Assembly: GCF_016757215.1 (NCBI RefSeq)
Contig: NZ_JAESIY010000005.1
Coordinates: 248,001 to 312,000, forward strand
Length of the DNA stretch: 64,000 nt
Direction of reading: 5' to 3'
DNA from: Fulvivirga sediminis
Lineage (GTDB): Bacteria; Bacteroidota; Bacteroidia; Cytophagales; Cyclobacteriaceae
Shown: positions 23,353 to 32,551 of the stretch, piece after piece
Layout of the letters: each line of letters starts with the position of its first letter
How positions within the stretch are numbered: the first letter of the stretch is position 1
Program-made: the position numbers and the translations under genes
Notes under the pieces: model-generated
Databases searched by the model: none
What the model was told of the DNA's origin: nothing
The model's input: only the letters and a program-made list of their open reading frames with translations

Positions 23353-25713
23353 ATGGCTAAGGCAAAAAAAAAATCTACCAACAAAAAACGGAGCAAACTA
23401 AATTTTAAATTTTTCCTTAAACTAATAGCAGTGGGACTTATAAGTGTACCACTGCTATTAGTGCTTTTCTACTATTCAATAAAAGGTGGTGTTTTCGGCG
23501 AACTACCAGCCGACCATATTCTAAGCAAAATAGAAAATAATGTTGCCACAGAAATCTACAGTGCCGATTCAGTACTAATAGGTAGATTCTATTTGCAGGA
23601 ACGCACCCGAACAGACTATGATAATATTTCTCCTAATGTAATCAATGCATTAGTAGCCACTGAAGATGCTCGCTTCTATGAGCATGACGGTGTAGACAAC
23701 CGTAGTTTACTAAGAGTAATTTTCAAAACACTGCTACTCGGAGACAGAAGCTCCGGTGGAGGTAGCACAATTACTCAACAGCTTGCAAAAAATCTTTTCC
23801 CAAGAAAAGATCATGGCTTTCTTAGCATGCCAGTGACCAAAATAAAAGAAGCTATTACCGCCAGGAAATTAGAAACCATATACAACAAAAAGCAAATTCT
23901 CGCTATGTACCTTAACACGGTTCCTTTCGGAGAAAATATTTACGGTATAGAAATGGCAAGTAAAAGGTTTTTCAATAAAAAGGCTAAGTACCTAAAGCCT
24001 CAGGAAGCCGCAGTAATAGTAGGAATGCTAAAAGCCAACTACACCTACAACCCTAGGTTATTCCCAGAAAAGTCCTTAAAAAGAAGAAATGTGGTGCTTT
24101 ACCAAATGCTCAAGTATAACTACCTTGATGAGCAACAATATAACTCATTAAAGAAGAAGCCGCTAGAGATTAACTACACTAAAATCACACACAATACGGG
24201 TATAGCCACGTATTTTAGAGAATACCTAAGAAGTGAATTAGAAGATTGGTGCGAAAAGAACACCAAACCAGACGGAAGTACTTATAACCTGTATACTGAT
24301 GGTCTAAAAGTCTACACCACGATCAATTCTTCTATTCAAAAATATGCTGAAGCCGCTACCAGTAGCCACATGAAAGAGCTGCAGCAAATTTTTAACAATC
24401 ACTGGAATACAGGTAATCCATGGAATGCACAAAAATCATTACTGACAGCAGCCATACATTCCTCGCACCGATATAAGCAGCTCAAAAGAAAGGGACTAAA
24501 AGAGAAAGAGATTATTGAGCAGTTGAATAAAACCGTTCCTATGAAATTATTTAGCTGGAATGGAGATCAAGAAGTGAAAATGTCTCCTATTGATTCTATA
24601 AAGCACAACCTTACTATGCTACAAACTGGCACCATGGCTATGAATCCTGATAATGGAGACATACTAGCATGGGTTGGCGGTATAGACTACGAATATTTCA
24701 AATATGATCATGTAAACATCAACACAAAAAGACAGGCTGGCTCTACTTTTAAACCTTTTGTGTTTGCTGCTGCACTAGAAGCGGGTGTTGATCCTTGTGA
24801 TTTCGTATCTGGAGAGAAAACTACATACACCAACCACTCTGACTGGTCTCCTGGTAATGCCAGCGCTGATGAATACAATAAAAAGTATACTTTTAAAGGT
24901 GCGTTAGCACACTCTGTAAACACTGTAAGCGTTAAAGTGCTAGAAGAGGCTGGTATAGAAAACACCATAGATTTAGCCCACAGAGCAGGTGTTATTAGCG
25001 AATTACCAGAAGTACCGTCCATAGCTCTTGGCACAGCTCCTGTATCGCTCATGGAAATGGTAAGTGCTTACTGCACCTTCGCTAATGGAGGATATGCGGT
25101 AAAACCAAGATACATAACCGCAATTACTGACAGCCGCGGAAAGGTAATTAAAAGAGTTAAAGAAGAAAAAAGCAAGAATAGAGTTATCAAGGAAGAGACA
25201 TCTATGATGATCAGCTCATTGCTACAGGCAGTGGTAGATGAAGGTACGGGAGCAAGGTACAGATCGAAATACAAAATGACCAATGACTTTGCTGGCAAAA
25301 CCGGCACCACACAGTCTAACGCTGATGGCTGGTTTATAGGCTATAATCCTGAAATAGTAATAGGTACTTGGGTAGGAGCAGACAATCCAAGTATTCACTT
25401 TAACAGCACCGGGCTGGGCTCTGGAGCCAGTATGGCCCTACCTATAGTAGCTAAGTTGCTAGATAAAATTCAAGATAATAAAAAGCTTAGACCCATGGGC
25501 TATGCTAAGTTTTCTCCTCTGCCTGACAGGTTAGCCAGGTACTTGGACTGTGAAGCTGAAAAAGAAGATAAGCAATTTATGCAGTGGCTGTTTGGCAAAA
25601 AAGACGGGCAAGACGAAGAAAATACAGCTACTTTTGGAGAAGAAGAGGAAGAAGAAAAGAAAAATATTTTCAATAAAATAGGTAATATCTTCAAGAAGAA
25701 GAAAAAGGATTAA
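23353..25713 (+). CDS. class A penicillin-binding protein (PBP1A)
   Basis: 786 residues. A cytoplasmic Lys-rich tail and one membrane helix (~22-43) come first. The glycosyltransferase GT51 domain follows with catalytic VATEDARFYEHDG (Glu104), GGGSTITQQLAKN and KEAITARKLE. The transpeptidase domain has SxxK in GSTFKPF (Ser464), SVN in HSVNTVSV, and KTG in GKTGTTQSN (Lys649). The extreme C-terminus is Glu-rich then Lys-rich. It polymerises and crosslinks peptidoglycan. It starts 3 bases after the LRR gene, so the secreted proteins upstream may assist or regulate it. Confidence 0.95.
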   Translation: MAKAKKKSTNKKRSKLNFKFFLKLIAVGLISVPLLLVLFYYSIKGGVFGELPADHILSKIENNVATEIYSADSVLIGRFYLQERTRTDYDNISPNVINALVATEDARFYEHDGVDNRSLLRVIFKTLLLGDRSSGGGSTITQQLAKNLFPRKDHGFLSMPVTKIKEAITARKLETIYNKKQILAMYLNTVPFGENIYGIEMASKRFFNKKAKYLKPQEAAVIVGMLKANYTYNPRLFPEKSLKRRNVVLYQMLKYNYLDEQQYNSLKKKPLEINYTKITHNTGIATYFREYLRSELEDWCEKNTKPDGSTYNLYTDGLKVYTTINSSIQKYAEAATSSHMKELQQIFNNHWNTGNPWNAQKSLLTAAIHSSHRYKQLKRKGLKEKEIIEQLNKTVPMKLFSWNGDQEVKMSPIDSIKHNLTMLQTGTMAMNPDNGDILAWVGGIDYEYFKYDHVNINTKRQAGSTFKPFVFAAALEAGVDPCDFVSGEKTTYTNHSDWSPGNASADEYNKKYTFKGALAHSVNTVSVKVLEEAGIENTIDLAHRAGVISELPEVPSIALGTAPVSLMEMVSAYCTFANGGYAVKPRYITAITDSRGKVIKRVKEEKSKNRVIKEETSMMISSLLQAVVDEGTGARYRSKYKMTNDFAGKTGTTQSNADGWFIGYNPEIVIGTWVGADNPSIHFNSTGLGSGASMALPIVAKLLDKIQDNKKLRPMGYAKFSPLPDRLARYLDCEAEKEDKQFMQWLFGKKDGQDEENTATFGEEEEEEKKNIFNKIGNIFKKKKKD

Positions 25714-26586
25714 TCATCCGTCTTTTCTAAGTGCTTTAAGCTCTTTCATGTAACGCTCATAATTATCAAAATCTCGAAGGCCATGGTGTATTCCCGCCAG
25801 GCCTTCTATTACATTTTCATCTTCAGGATCCTGCTCATACGCATTTTGCATATAAGGCAGCGCTTTTTTAAAAAGCTCAATAGTATCATCTTCAAACTTA
25901 TCAAACTCATCCAGTTCCTCATCAAAATTAAGTTCCAGAATCCTATTCACCGCCTCATTGTAATACAAGACACCCAAACTATAATTAGCCACTTCATTTA
26001 AAGAGTCGTTGGCCAGTACTATTTTAAAAGCATTCTCAGCTTTATCAAAATAGACACTTCCTTTTTGCTGCACATCTTCATCAGCATAGCCAATACCCAA
26101 AGCTAGATAGAACTGATCTCTAGCAGAGTCTGTAACAAGACTGGAATCAGGCAATATTTCAGCCAAGCTGTCAAACTTGTAATAACTATTTATTGCATCT
26201 TCAAACCTCTCAGCCTGAATCATAACCATAGCATCATTATAATAAGTAGAAGTCAGATATTTTATACTTTGCTTCGTTTCGGCCAGATACCGCCCCTCTT
26301 CATCCATTCTTATTACTTGAAAAAAGCATTGAATAGCCTGAGCACGTAAGTTCTTATTAGCGGCGGTTGGGTTATTCTTAAAAATATCTTTATAAATAAA
26401 CCCTTTGATATAATAGGCTACCATCTGGCTCTGATTCACCTCTTCCTGTAATGCCGAGTCTATTAGCTGTTTAGCCTCCTCAAGCTGTCCTTCCTGATAA
26501 AGCCTAAGTGCACTACTCAAAGGGTTAGACTGCCCGAAAGCGCCGAACGAAACTATGAGAAACAATATGTGAATAATATATTTCAT
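25714..26586 (-). CDS. periplasmic TPR protein
   Basis: 290 residues with a signal peptide (MKYIIHILFLIVSFGAFGQ). Helical pairs follow the TPR pattern (ALRLYQEGQLEEAKQLIDSA; ANYSLGVLYYNEAVNRI; ALPYMQNAYEQDPEDENVIE). Last of a three-gene minus-strand operon after the YfiR-like gene (1-base gap). Its stop abuts the convergent PBP1A stop with no spacer, so transcripts may collide. Probably a scaffold. Confidence 0.8.
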   Translation of the reverse strand: MKYIIHILFLIVSFGAFGQSNPLSSALRLYQEGQLEEAKQLIDSALQEEVNQSQMVAYYIKGFIYKDIFKNNPTAANKNLRAQAIQCFFQVIRMDEEGRYLAETKQSIKYLTSTYYNDAMVMIQAERFEDAINSYYKFDSLAEILPDSSLVTDSARDQFYLALGIGYADEDVQQKGSVYFDKAENAFKIVLANDSLNEVANYSLGVLYYNEAVNRILELNFDEELDEFDKFEDDTIELFKKALPYMQNAYEQDPEDENVIEGLAGIHHGLRDFDNYERYMKELKALRKDG

Positions 26587-26587
26587 A

Positions 26588-27142
26588 TTAATCTACCGTT
26601 TTAGCTAGTAATTTTAATTGATCACTAGGCTTTAGTTGATGCTCAGATAAATTATCTACACTAATTTCAAATTTCTGTTTATTATGTTCATAATAAAAAT
26701 TTATCCCAACACCATTACTTAGCGGTCCATCTTTATCAGAAACAATTAAGGTATTACTCAATTTTAAATGGTCTGATAACTTACTAACCTCTCCATTTTT
26801 GGATTTTGCAATGTATAAGATGTGGCATTCAGGTATTTTCATCAAGTCGTTATAGACCTCAATTTCAAACCTTTGAGCTCCTCGCGTCTTTTGACTAGCC
26901 ATTTGCCTCAACTCCATTTCTAAAGCTGGATAATTACCAAATATTACTATTTTGAAGTTCCCTACAGTCTGCTCTGCTGGCCACTCTATATACTTAGAGA
27001 AATTATACAGAAAAATAGCCTTTACTTTAGCATTGATGTCTGGAACAATTGAAAAGCTCAGAAAAGAAAATATTGCCACTGGCAAGACACACGCCTGTAT
27101 CCAAAATGATCTTGTTCTTAATATGTTCTTAAAAAATATCAA
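26588..27142 (-). CDS. YfiR-family periplasmic protein (DUF4154)
   Basis: 184 residues. After an N-terminal membrane/signal segment the YfiR pattern is clear: KAIFLYNFSKYIEWPAE, then FKIVIFGNYP, CHILYIAKS, and the end VGINFYYEHNKQKFEISVD. In Pseudomonas YfiR is a periplasmic repressor of a diguanylate cyclase; here no cyclase lies in the window. It is flanked in one operon by two TPR proteins. The partner is therefore unknown. Confidence 0.8.
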   Translation of the reverse strand: MIFFKNILRTRSFWIQACVLPVAIFSFLSFSIVPDINAKVKAIFLYNFSKYIEWPAEQTVGNFKIVIFGNYPALEMELRQMASQKTRGAQRFEIEVYNDLMKIPECHILYIAKSKNGEVSKLSDHLKLSNTLIVSDKDGPLSNGVGINFYYEHNKQKFEISVDNLSEHQLKPSDQLKLLAKTVD

Positions 27143-27153
27143 AAAATGATTCT

Positions 27154-29892
27154 TTAACTATTTCTCTTTCTGAGTAAATAATAGGCTACTCCCCCTCCTA
27201 ATAATAAAAATATAGACGAATATAGCCACCATTTGTCAATAAACTCATCTGAATGTTGAACTTTCAAACCTTCAGATGTCTCATTTATATTCACCTCCTC
27301 CGCCTGACTTTCCAGTCTTTCAAAAGCTTTATATACAACCTTTGATCTAGCTACCATAGAAGTACAACAAACTGTTGCCTGAGCCTTATTCACCACTTCC
27401 AATTTCAGATCATACGAACTCATACAATCATCAATTAGTAAATAGTATGACGAATCAATGGAGATATTACGGAAAGAAAATTCCCCAAAAGTATCTATCA
27501 TAGTAGTATCCAAAGTCTTTCCTTCATCCGCAACCAATATTACTTGATAAGCAGTCTTCAAAATGTCTTCCATAAAAAATTTGCCACATAGATCCGCTTC
27601 CTTCAAATTCAGCCCTTGTTTCTCTCCTGAAGATCCTATAGTAAAACGATTTAGCAAAGAATCCGATAAAGAATCATGTTGAAGAAAACTACTACCCCCA
27701 GCTACCCTCAACTCCTCATGCTGAGCAAGACGCCTTTCATGTTTTGCTCCTCGCTTGTCCCCCTCCTCAAATAAATGACTATTAATTTTTGCATCGTTAA
27801 CTTTAAGCCTAAAAGCAGCTATCTTATAAGGGTCCAAAGGCCTATATTTAATCACCTCTGCTCTTGTAATACTGCTAACTTTATCTAGCTCTACACCATT
27901 TTCATCTTTTATAACCAGCTCCACATTCATCCCACTATCCTTCTCATCCAACAGTACGCTATATTTTCCTGGAGATGGAAGCCTTCTAAAATTAAATTCT
28001 CCCTGTATATTGGTTGAAACAGCATCCACCACTTCGTCTTGATCATTAAGTAGCATTACCTGATGATCAGATACAGGGGTTTTATTCAAAGTTAAGGTTC
28101 CGGAAAGAGAGGCGTCACCCTTCCTGAAACTTATAAAATCAGTTATGTAATTAGATAATTCACGATAATTGAAGATGTTTTCATCATCCCGGCTTGAGTA
28201 TTGTCTTAGAATGTCACCTTGTGCACCTTTCACCAATAGCCTAAGGTTCAAGTCCTCATCCTCTTTAGAAAAAACTACTGCATAGTCTCCATTCTCACTC
28301 AGTTTTCTAAACTGAAAAAATCCATTCTTATCTGTAATAGCCACATCAATCACTTCCCCTTGGTCATCTATCAATAAGACTCTATGACTACCCAAGTCAA
28401 TTTGTTCATCCAAAATATCTCCTGAGATTTCACTATTCTTTTCTAAAAGGACAGTAATTTCGCTCCTTTCTTTCTTACGCTTAGAGTACCGAAAGTAGTT
28501 GTCTAATCTTTTAAGATTACTATCTTTCACTCTAAACTCATCAACCACGGTAAGTGATAACGGCTGCTTGCTATACTCGAAAGAGATAGAAAAGTGTGCT
28601 TTATAAACTTCATTATCACAACCACTACGATTGGAAGTGATGAAAGCAGTGCTATTATCTTCCAACCGAAAGTAATAGTCATCTCGGCCTGAGTTGATCC
28701 CTTTACCCAGATTATAAATACTGCCTACACTCTGCTGCCAGTTTATCTCCGCCATAAAAACATCAAAACCTCCCAAACCGATTCTACCAGAACTACTAAA
28801 AAACAAATGTCCTGTATTGCTATCAAAAAACGGAGTCACTTCATCCTCAGGAGTGTTAATGCCTTGTAAATTTTTTGCTTCAGAAAACCGCCCCTGTCGG
28901 TCCATTTCTGACATCCATAAGTCATACCCACCGGCTCCACCTGACCTATTAGAGCTAAAGAATATCACTTCTCTCTTGCCACTGAAAGACACCACTACAG
29001 CCTGTTTGGAAGAACTATTGGGTTGATTAACATTAGAATTCAGTTTTATGGGATTTCCCCAACCTTCACTTAATCTTTTACTATAATATATACTGCAGTT
29101 ATCATTATCTCCTATTCGCTCACAAACCGTGTAATAGAGCCTTTTGCAATCAGCCGATAAAAAAGGACTTATTAAATTGGCTGTTTTACTCACTTTAATA
29201 TCCAATAATCGACTTTCTCCTTCTTCTTTTATAAAAAGACGATACACCGTCGTGCTGTCTATCGTTACTATAAGATCATCATTAATTTTATGCTCTACCG
29301 GTTGTTTTAATGTATACTGACTAGAAAAAATCTCTTGCCCTCCACAAGTAGCCACTGACTGTATGTCATGCCCTGGTGTAGCTATATTTAACTTTCTAAG
29401 CTCCGCACCAGCTGCCATTTTTTTAATATTAGCTATGCTCCAGCACTGCCTGATGGCCAGATTAGCCCTCTTCAGTTCCTCCGGATAGGATTCATTATGA
29501 TCAGAGACAAACTTCTTCAGGTATATTAGCGCTTGATCATATTGTTCTATACCTTGATAAATGATACCCAGATGATACCAAAATAGATCATTTTGTTTGT
29601 CACCATCAAGAAGCTCTTCATAAAGAGATAATGCCTTACTATAGCAATGGATTGAAAAATAGGCATCTGCTAGCTTTAGTTTGTACTCGTCTGCACCTGT
29701 AAGCCTTACCAGCTTTTGCAACGGATCGATAGAAGCTGAAAAATAACCATGCTCTAGGTAGTAATCAGCCAAAACCAGTAACTTATTTTCATCAGTAGGC
29801 ACTTTACCCTCATGATGGAAAGACTTAACACCTTGCCCATAAGAGATAGTACATAAAATCATAATAGACAGAAAACCTAATACTCTCATCAT
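27154..29892 (-). CDS. TPR / PD40 beta-propeller membrane-anchored protein
   Basis: 912 residues with a signal peptide (ending ISYGQG). TPR helices span ~30-150. A PD40/WD40-like propeller spans ~200-430 (FFSSNRSGGAGGYDLWMSEM and HLFFSSSGRIGLGGFDVF). Three related beta-sandwich repeats follow, each with a D-x-x-G-x-F-x-F-R core (DKNGFFQFRKL, NIQGEFNFRRL, DTFGEFSFRNI). A C-terminal helix, WWLYSSIFLLLGGGVAYYLL, ends with basic residues. It resembles PorE-type envelope proteins but lacks the C-terminal OmpA peptidoglycan domain and has a membrane anchor instead. Confidence 0.8.
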   Translation of the reverse strand: MMRVLGFLSIMILCTISYGQGVKSFHHEGKVPTDENKLLVLADYYLEHGYFSASIDPLQKLVRLTGADEYKLKLADAYFSIHCYSKALSLYEELLDGDKQNDLFWYHLGIIYQGIEQYDQALIYLKKFVSDHNESYPEELKRANLAIRQCWSIANIKKMAAGAELRKLNIATPGHDIQSVATCGGQEIFSSQYTLKQPVEHKINDDLIVTIDSTTVYRLFIKEEGESRLLDIKVSKTANLISPFLSADCKRLYYTVCERIGDNDNCSIYYSKRLSEGWGNPIKLNSNVNQPNSSSKQAVVVSFSGKREVIFFSSNRSGGAGGYDLWMSEMDRQGRFSEAKNLQGINTPEDEVTPFFDSNTGHLFFSSSGRIGLGGFDVFMAEINWQQSVGSIYNLGKGINSGRDDYYFRLEDNSTAFITSNRSGCDNEVYKAHFSISFEYSKQPLSLTVVDEFRVKDSNLKRLDNYFRYSKRKKERSEITVLLEKNSEISGDILDEQIDLGSHRVLLIDDQGEVIDVAITDKNGFFQFRKLSENGDYAVVFSKEDEDLNLRLLVKGAQGDILRQYSSRDDENIFNYRELSNYITDFISFRKGDASLSGTLTLNKTPVSDHQVMLLNDQDEVVDAVSTNIQGEFNFRRLPSPGKYSVLLDEKDSGMNVELVIKDENGVELDKVSSITRAEVIKYRPLDPYKIAAFRLKVNDAKINSHLFEEGDKRGAKHERRLAQHEELRVAGGSSFLQHDSLSDSLLNRFTIGSSGEKQGLNLKEADLCGKFFMEDILKTAYQVILVADEGKTLDTTMIDTFGEFSFRNISIDSSYYLLIDDCMSSYDLKLEVVNKAQATVCCTSMVARSKVVYKAFERLESQAEEVNINETSEGLKVQHSDEFIDKWWLYSSIFLLLGGGVAYYLLRKRNS

Positions 29893-30197
29893 TACAACTT
29901 GGAAGTTAGGTTATGAATCAATTTGGTTTGAGCCTTAAATTTTTTATGAAAAATAAATAACATACTTATTTTTAAACCTTCATCTCTTGATACGAAACAC
30001 GTGCCCTTATCGACTAAATCTCGCATTAAATTTTTCTCATTATAATAAACCCAATAGGTAGTAAGCTATAATTATCCTAATCTCTCGTAACTATAAAAAA
30101 GCAAGATGCTAAAAGAAAAAAGCCAGAAAATTACTATTGAAGAAATCAATAGTACTCTCCTGGTGAGTCACAACCAATATATAGTGTTTTTCTTATT
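29893..30197. other. intergenic gap, no clear feature
   Basis: A 305-bp AT-rich stretch between the start of the TPR/PD40 gene and the end of the LacI-type gene. It should contain the promoter of the minus-strand operon. A 31-codon plus-strand ORF at 30106-30201 is present but unconvincing. No repeat or hairpin of note. Confidence 0.4.
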
Positions 30198-31208
30198 TTA
30201 AGACCTCCTTGAAGACTCTCTGATAACGAGCTGAGAAGGAATGATATGCCTGAAGTTTTTACCTTTTTGAGATGAATTGATCTGATCGAAAAGACATTCT
30301 GCTGCTTCATATCCTATTCTGTAAGGATTATGCATCACAGAGCTTAAGTGAGGCATCACTATTTCACAAATAGGAAAATCACCAAAACCTACTACGGCCA
30401 CCTGCTGTGGAACATTTATACCCATGGCTTGTAGAGCAAGAATTACCTCTACCCCGATCTCATCATTGACAGAAAATATACCGTCAATATCTATAGGTCC
30501 AGAGATAAGGTTTCTCACCGCTTCTCGTCCCTTTTCTGGATCGAAATCACAAGGGATGATCAGCTTTTCATCTATAGGTATTTTATTATCTATAAGTGCC
30601 TGCTTATAACCTAAAAGCCTATTATGACTAGCTCCTAAATTATCTGGGCCAGCAAGGTGAGCAATTTTCTTACAACCGATTTCGATCAAATGGGTAACAG
30701 CTCTGTAAGCCCCTTTAAAATCTTCTGCTTCTATCTTTGGCACCTTAAACTGATCACTGGTTCTATCAAAAAGTACCAATGGCATATCACCATCAATGAT
30801 CTGTTTTATATGCTTTAAGTTTTTACTGCCTTTGGCCAAAGAAACAAGAATACCATCTACACTACCCGCCATCAAAGAAGAGATGTATTTTATCTCTTGC
30901 TTGGTAGATTCATTTGTCTGACAGATATATACCTGATAATCATTACTACCAGCCACTTTTTGTATACCGCTTAATACAGAAGAAAAAAAGTGGCTCGCTA
31001 TTTTAGGAACAATAACTCCAATAGCATACGTTTTTCGGGTACGAAGGCCACTAGCCATCTTGTTCACCTGATAGTTCATCTTTTTAGCGAGCTGCTTAAC
31101 CGATTTTCTGGTCTGCTCATTAATATCAGGATGATCGTTTAGTGCTCGTGAAACCGTTGAAGGTGATAAGCCCAGAGTGAAAGCTATATCTTTTAAAGTT
31201 ACTCCCAT
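30198..31208 (-). CDS. LacI-family transcriptional regulator
   Basis: 336 residues, typical length. The N-terminal helix-turn-helix and hinge are VTLKDIAFTLGLSPSTVSRA and MNYQVNKMASGLRTRKT. The periplasmic-binding-like effector domain includes IGVIVPKIASHFFSSVLSGI, LFDRTSD, AHLAGP and VVGFGDFPI. The ligand is probably a sugar but no sugar-uptake genes are adjacent. A 12-bp palindrome 38 bases upstream of its start may be its own operator. No target operon is identifiable here. Confidence 0.93.
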   Translation of the reverse strand: MGVTLKDIAFTLGLSPSTVSRALNDHPDINEQTRKSVKQLAKKMNYQVNKMASGLRTRKTYAIGVIVPKIASHFFSSVLSGIQKVAGSNDYQVYICQTNESTKQEIKYISSLMAGSVDGILVSLAKGSKNLKHIKQIIDGDMPLVLFDRTSDQFKVPKIEAEDFKGAYRAVTHLIEIGCKKIAHLAGPDNLGASHNRLLGYKQALIDNKIPIDEKLIIPCDFDPEKGREAVRNLISGPIDIDGIFSVNDEIGVEVILALQAMGINVPQQVAVVGFGDFPICEIVMPHLSSVMHNPYRIGYEAAECLFDQINSSQKGKNFRHIIPSQLVIRESSRRS

Positions 31209-31246
31209 TTAAGTTATTGTTAAAAAATTAACCAGAATTACACATA

Positions 31247-31258
31247 ATTAACGTTAAT
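31247..31258. promoter_or_regulatory. candidate LacI-type operator
   Basis: ATTAACGTTAAT is a perfect 12-bp palindrome with the central CG step that LacI/PurR-family hinge helices contact. It lies 39 bases upstream of the regulator start codon, fitting autoregulation. Confidence 0.4.
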
Positions 31259-31310
31259 ATAACGACCAACTATTATAAATCTGATTATTAATTCGAAAAT
31301 TATCTATAAG

Positions 31311-31393
31311 TGCGCACGAAAGGAGTCGAACCTTCACGCCTGAAAGGCACTGCCACCTGAAGACAGCGCGTCTACCAATTTCGCCACGTGCGC
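31311..31393 (-). tRNA. tRNA-Leu (anticodon CAG)
   Basis: Minus-strand sequence starts GCGCACG-TGGCGAAATTGG and ends with the matching CGTGCGC-A acceptor. Anticodon arm CTGTC-TTCAGGT-GGCAG gives anticodon CAG. A long variable arm and T-arm GGTTCGACTCC are present, 83 nt in all. CCA is not encoded. Confidence 0.93.
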
Positions 31394-31444
31394 GTCGTTA
31401 GAGTTATCGCTTTTAATAACAATAGTAGTAGTTTAATCTAAATG

Positions 31445-31529
31445 TGCGCACGAGAGGAATCGAACCTCCACGGCCGCAATGGCCACCAGGCCCTCAACCT
31501 GGCGCGTCTACCAATTCCGCCACGTGCGC
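31445..31529 (-). tRNA. tRNA-Leu (anticodon GAG)
   Basis: Minus-strand acceptor GCGCACG/CGTGCGC identical to the neighbouring tRNA-Leu. Anticodon arm CCAGG-TTGAGGG-CCTGG gives anticodon GAG. A long variable arm and T-arm GGTTCGATTCC are present, 85 nt, CCA not encoded. The two genes are 51 bp apart and probably one transcript. Confidence 0.94.
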
Positions 31530-31606
31530 ATAAAAACGATTTAGGTAGTATCAAAAGGGCCACAAAAGTAATAAGTTTTATTTTATAAGCAATACCTTGC
31601 CCCTTA

Positions 31607-32545
31607 CTATTTTTTCCAAATCGAATTTAAAAAGTAGCCTTTGCTGTCATAAAAATTATTCTGGATCACAAATCCCACTTTAGAGGCCATACTTTCAACA
31701 TCCTTTACATTATATTTTTGTGATATTTCCATATGCACAGCTTCCCATTCATCAAACTCTATGGCCTGATCCATGATCTCAACTTTCTGTTTTTGAGCAC
31801 TGACCAAATAGCTGGTTGTAGTTCCGGTGTATGGATCATAGGTAGGCCAGTGTTCAAATTTAGACACATCAAAATTACCCCCCAGCTCATTATTTATTCT
31901 ATCCAATAGGTTCAAATTAAATGATCTGGTCACCCCCTCTTTGTCATTATAAGCATTGATAATAACGTCAGGGTCTTTCTTCAAATCAAAACCGATCATT
32001 ACGAGATCTCCCTTTTGTAATGAGTCATATAATTCCTCCAAAAACTCCATGGCCTGCTCATATCTAAAATTACCAATATTAGACCCTAAAAAGAGCACTA
32101 CATTTTTAGCTTGCGTATTTTTCAGCTTTTTCAATACAGAAAAATACTCTCCTTCCATAGGTTTCACATTCAAATCAGGAAGCTCTTTTTCCAATGATTC
32201 TGATAGCAATGACAATACATTGCCCGAAATATCTATCGGAATATAACTGAAATCTGTATCTGCCTGTACAAAAGCACTGAGCAGCACCTTAGTTTTATAA
32301 CCATCTCCTGCTCCAAATTCAATTAAATTAAACTGCTCTTCGTCTCCTTTAAAAATTTGGAGCATTTGCTCCTTATTCGTCTCTATTATTTCAAACTCAC
32401 TTCTGGTAAGATAGTACTCATCCAGCTTCATTATTTCTTGAAACAGGGCGTCACCTTTCTCATCATAAAAATATTGAGAAGAAAGCCTCTTAGGAGTGGC
32501 ATTTAGCCCTTCCAGCACGTCTTTTGCAAATTGTTTATTCATCAA
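31607..32545 (-). CDS. egtD: L-histidine N-alpha-methyltransferase EgtD
   Basis: 312 residues, full length for EgtD/DUF2260. N-terminus LNATPKRLSSQYFYDEKGD, with LTRSEFEII, SAM site LIEFGAGDGYKT, IPIDISGNVL, FLGSNIGNF and VMIGFDLKKDPDVI all match the family. It trimethylates histidine to hercynine, the first step of ergothioneine synthesis. It follows egtB by 6 bases. Ergothioneine is a thiol antioxidant, so cysteine from the sulfur operon is a co-substrate of the pathway. Confidence 0.93.
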   Translation of the reverse strand: MMNKQFAKDVLEGLNATPKRLSSQYFYDEKGDALFQEIMKLDEYYLTRSEFEIIETNKEQMLQIFKGDEEQFNLIEFGAGDGYKTKVLLSAFVQADTDFSYIPIDISGNVLSLLSESLEKELPDLNVKPMEGEYFSVLKKLKNTQAKNVVLFLGSNIGNFRYEQAMEFLEELYDSLQKGDLVMIGFDLKKDPDVIINAYNDKEGVTRSFNLNLLDRINNELGGNFDVSKFEHWPTYDPYTGTTTSYLVSAQKQKVEIMDQAIEFDEWEAVHMEISQKYNVKDVESMASKVGFVIQNNFYDSKGYFLNSIWKK

Positions 32546-32551
32546 AGTATT

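Noticed and set aside
30106-30201. 31-codon plus-strand ORF between operons
   Set aside because: It ends inside the convergent LacI gene stop, has AT-rich low-information composition and no context. Probably chance.
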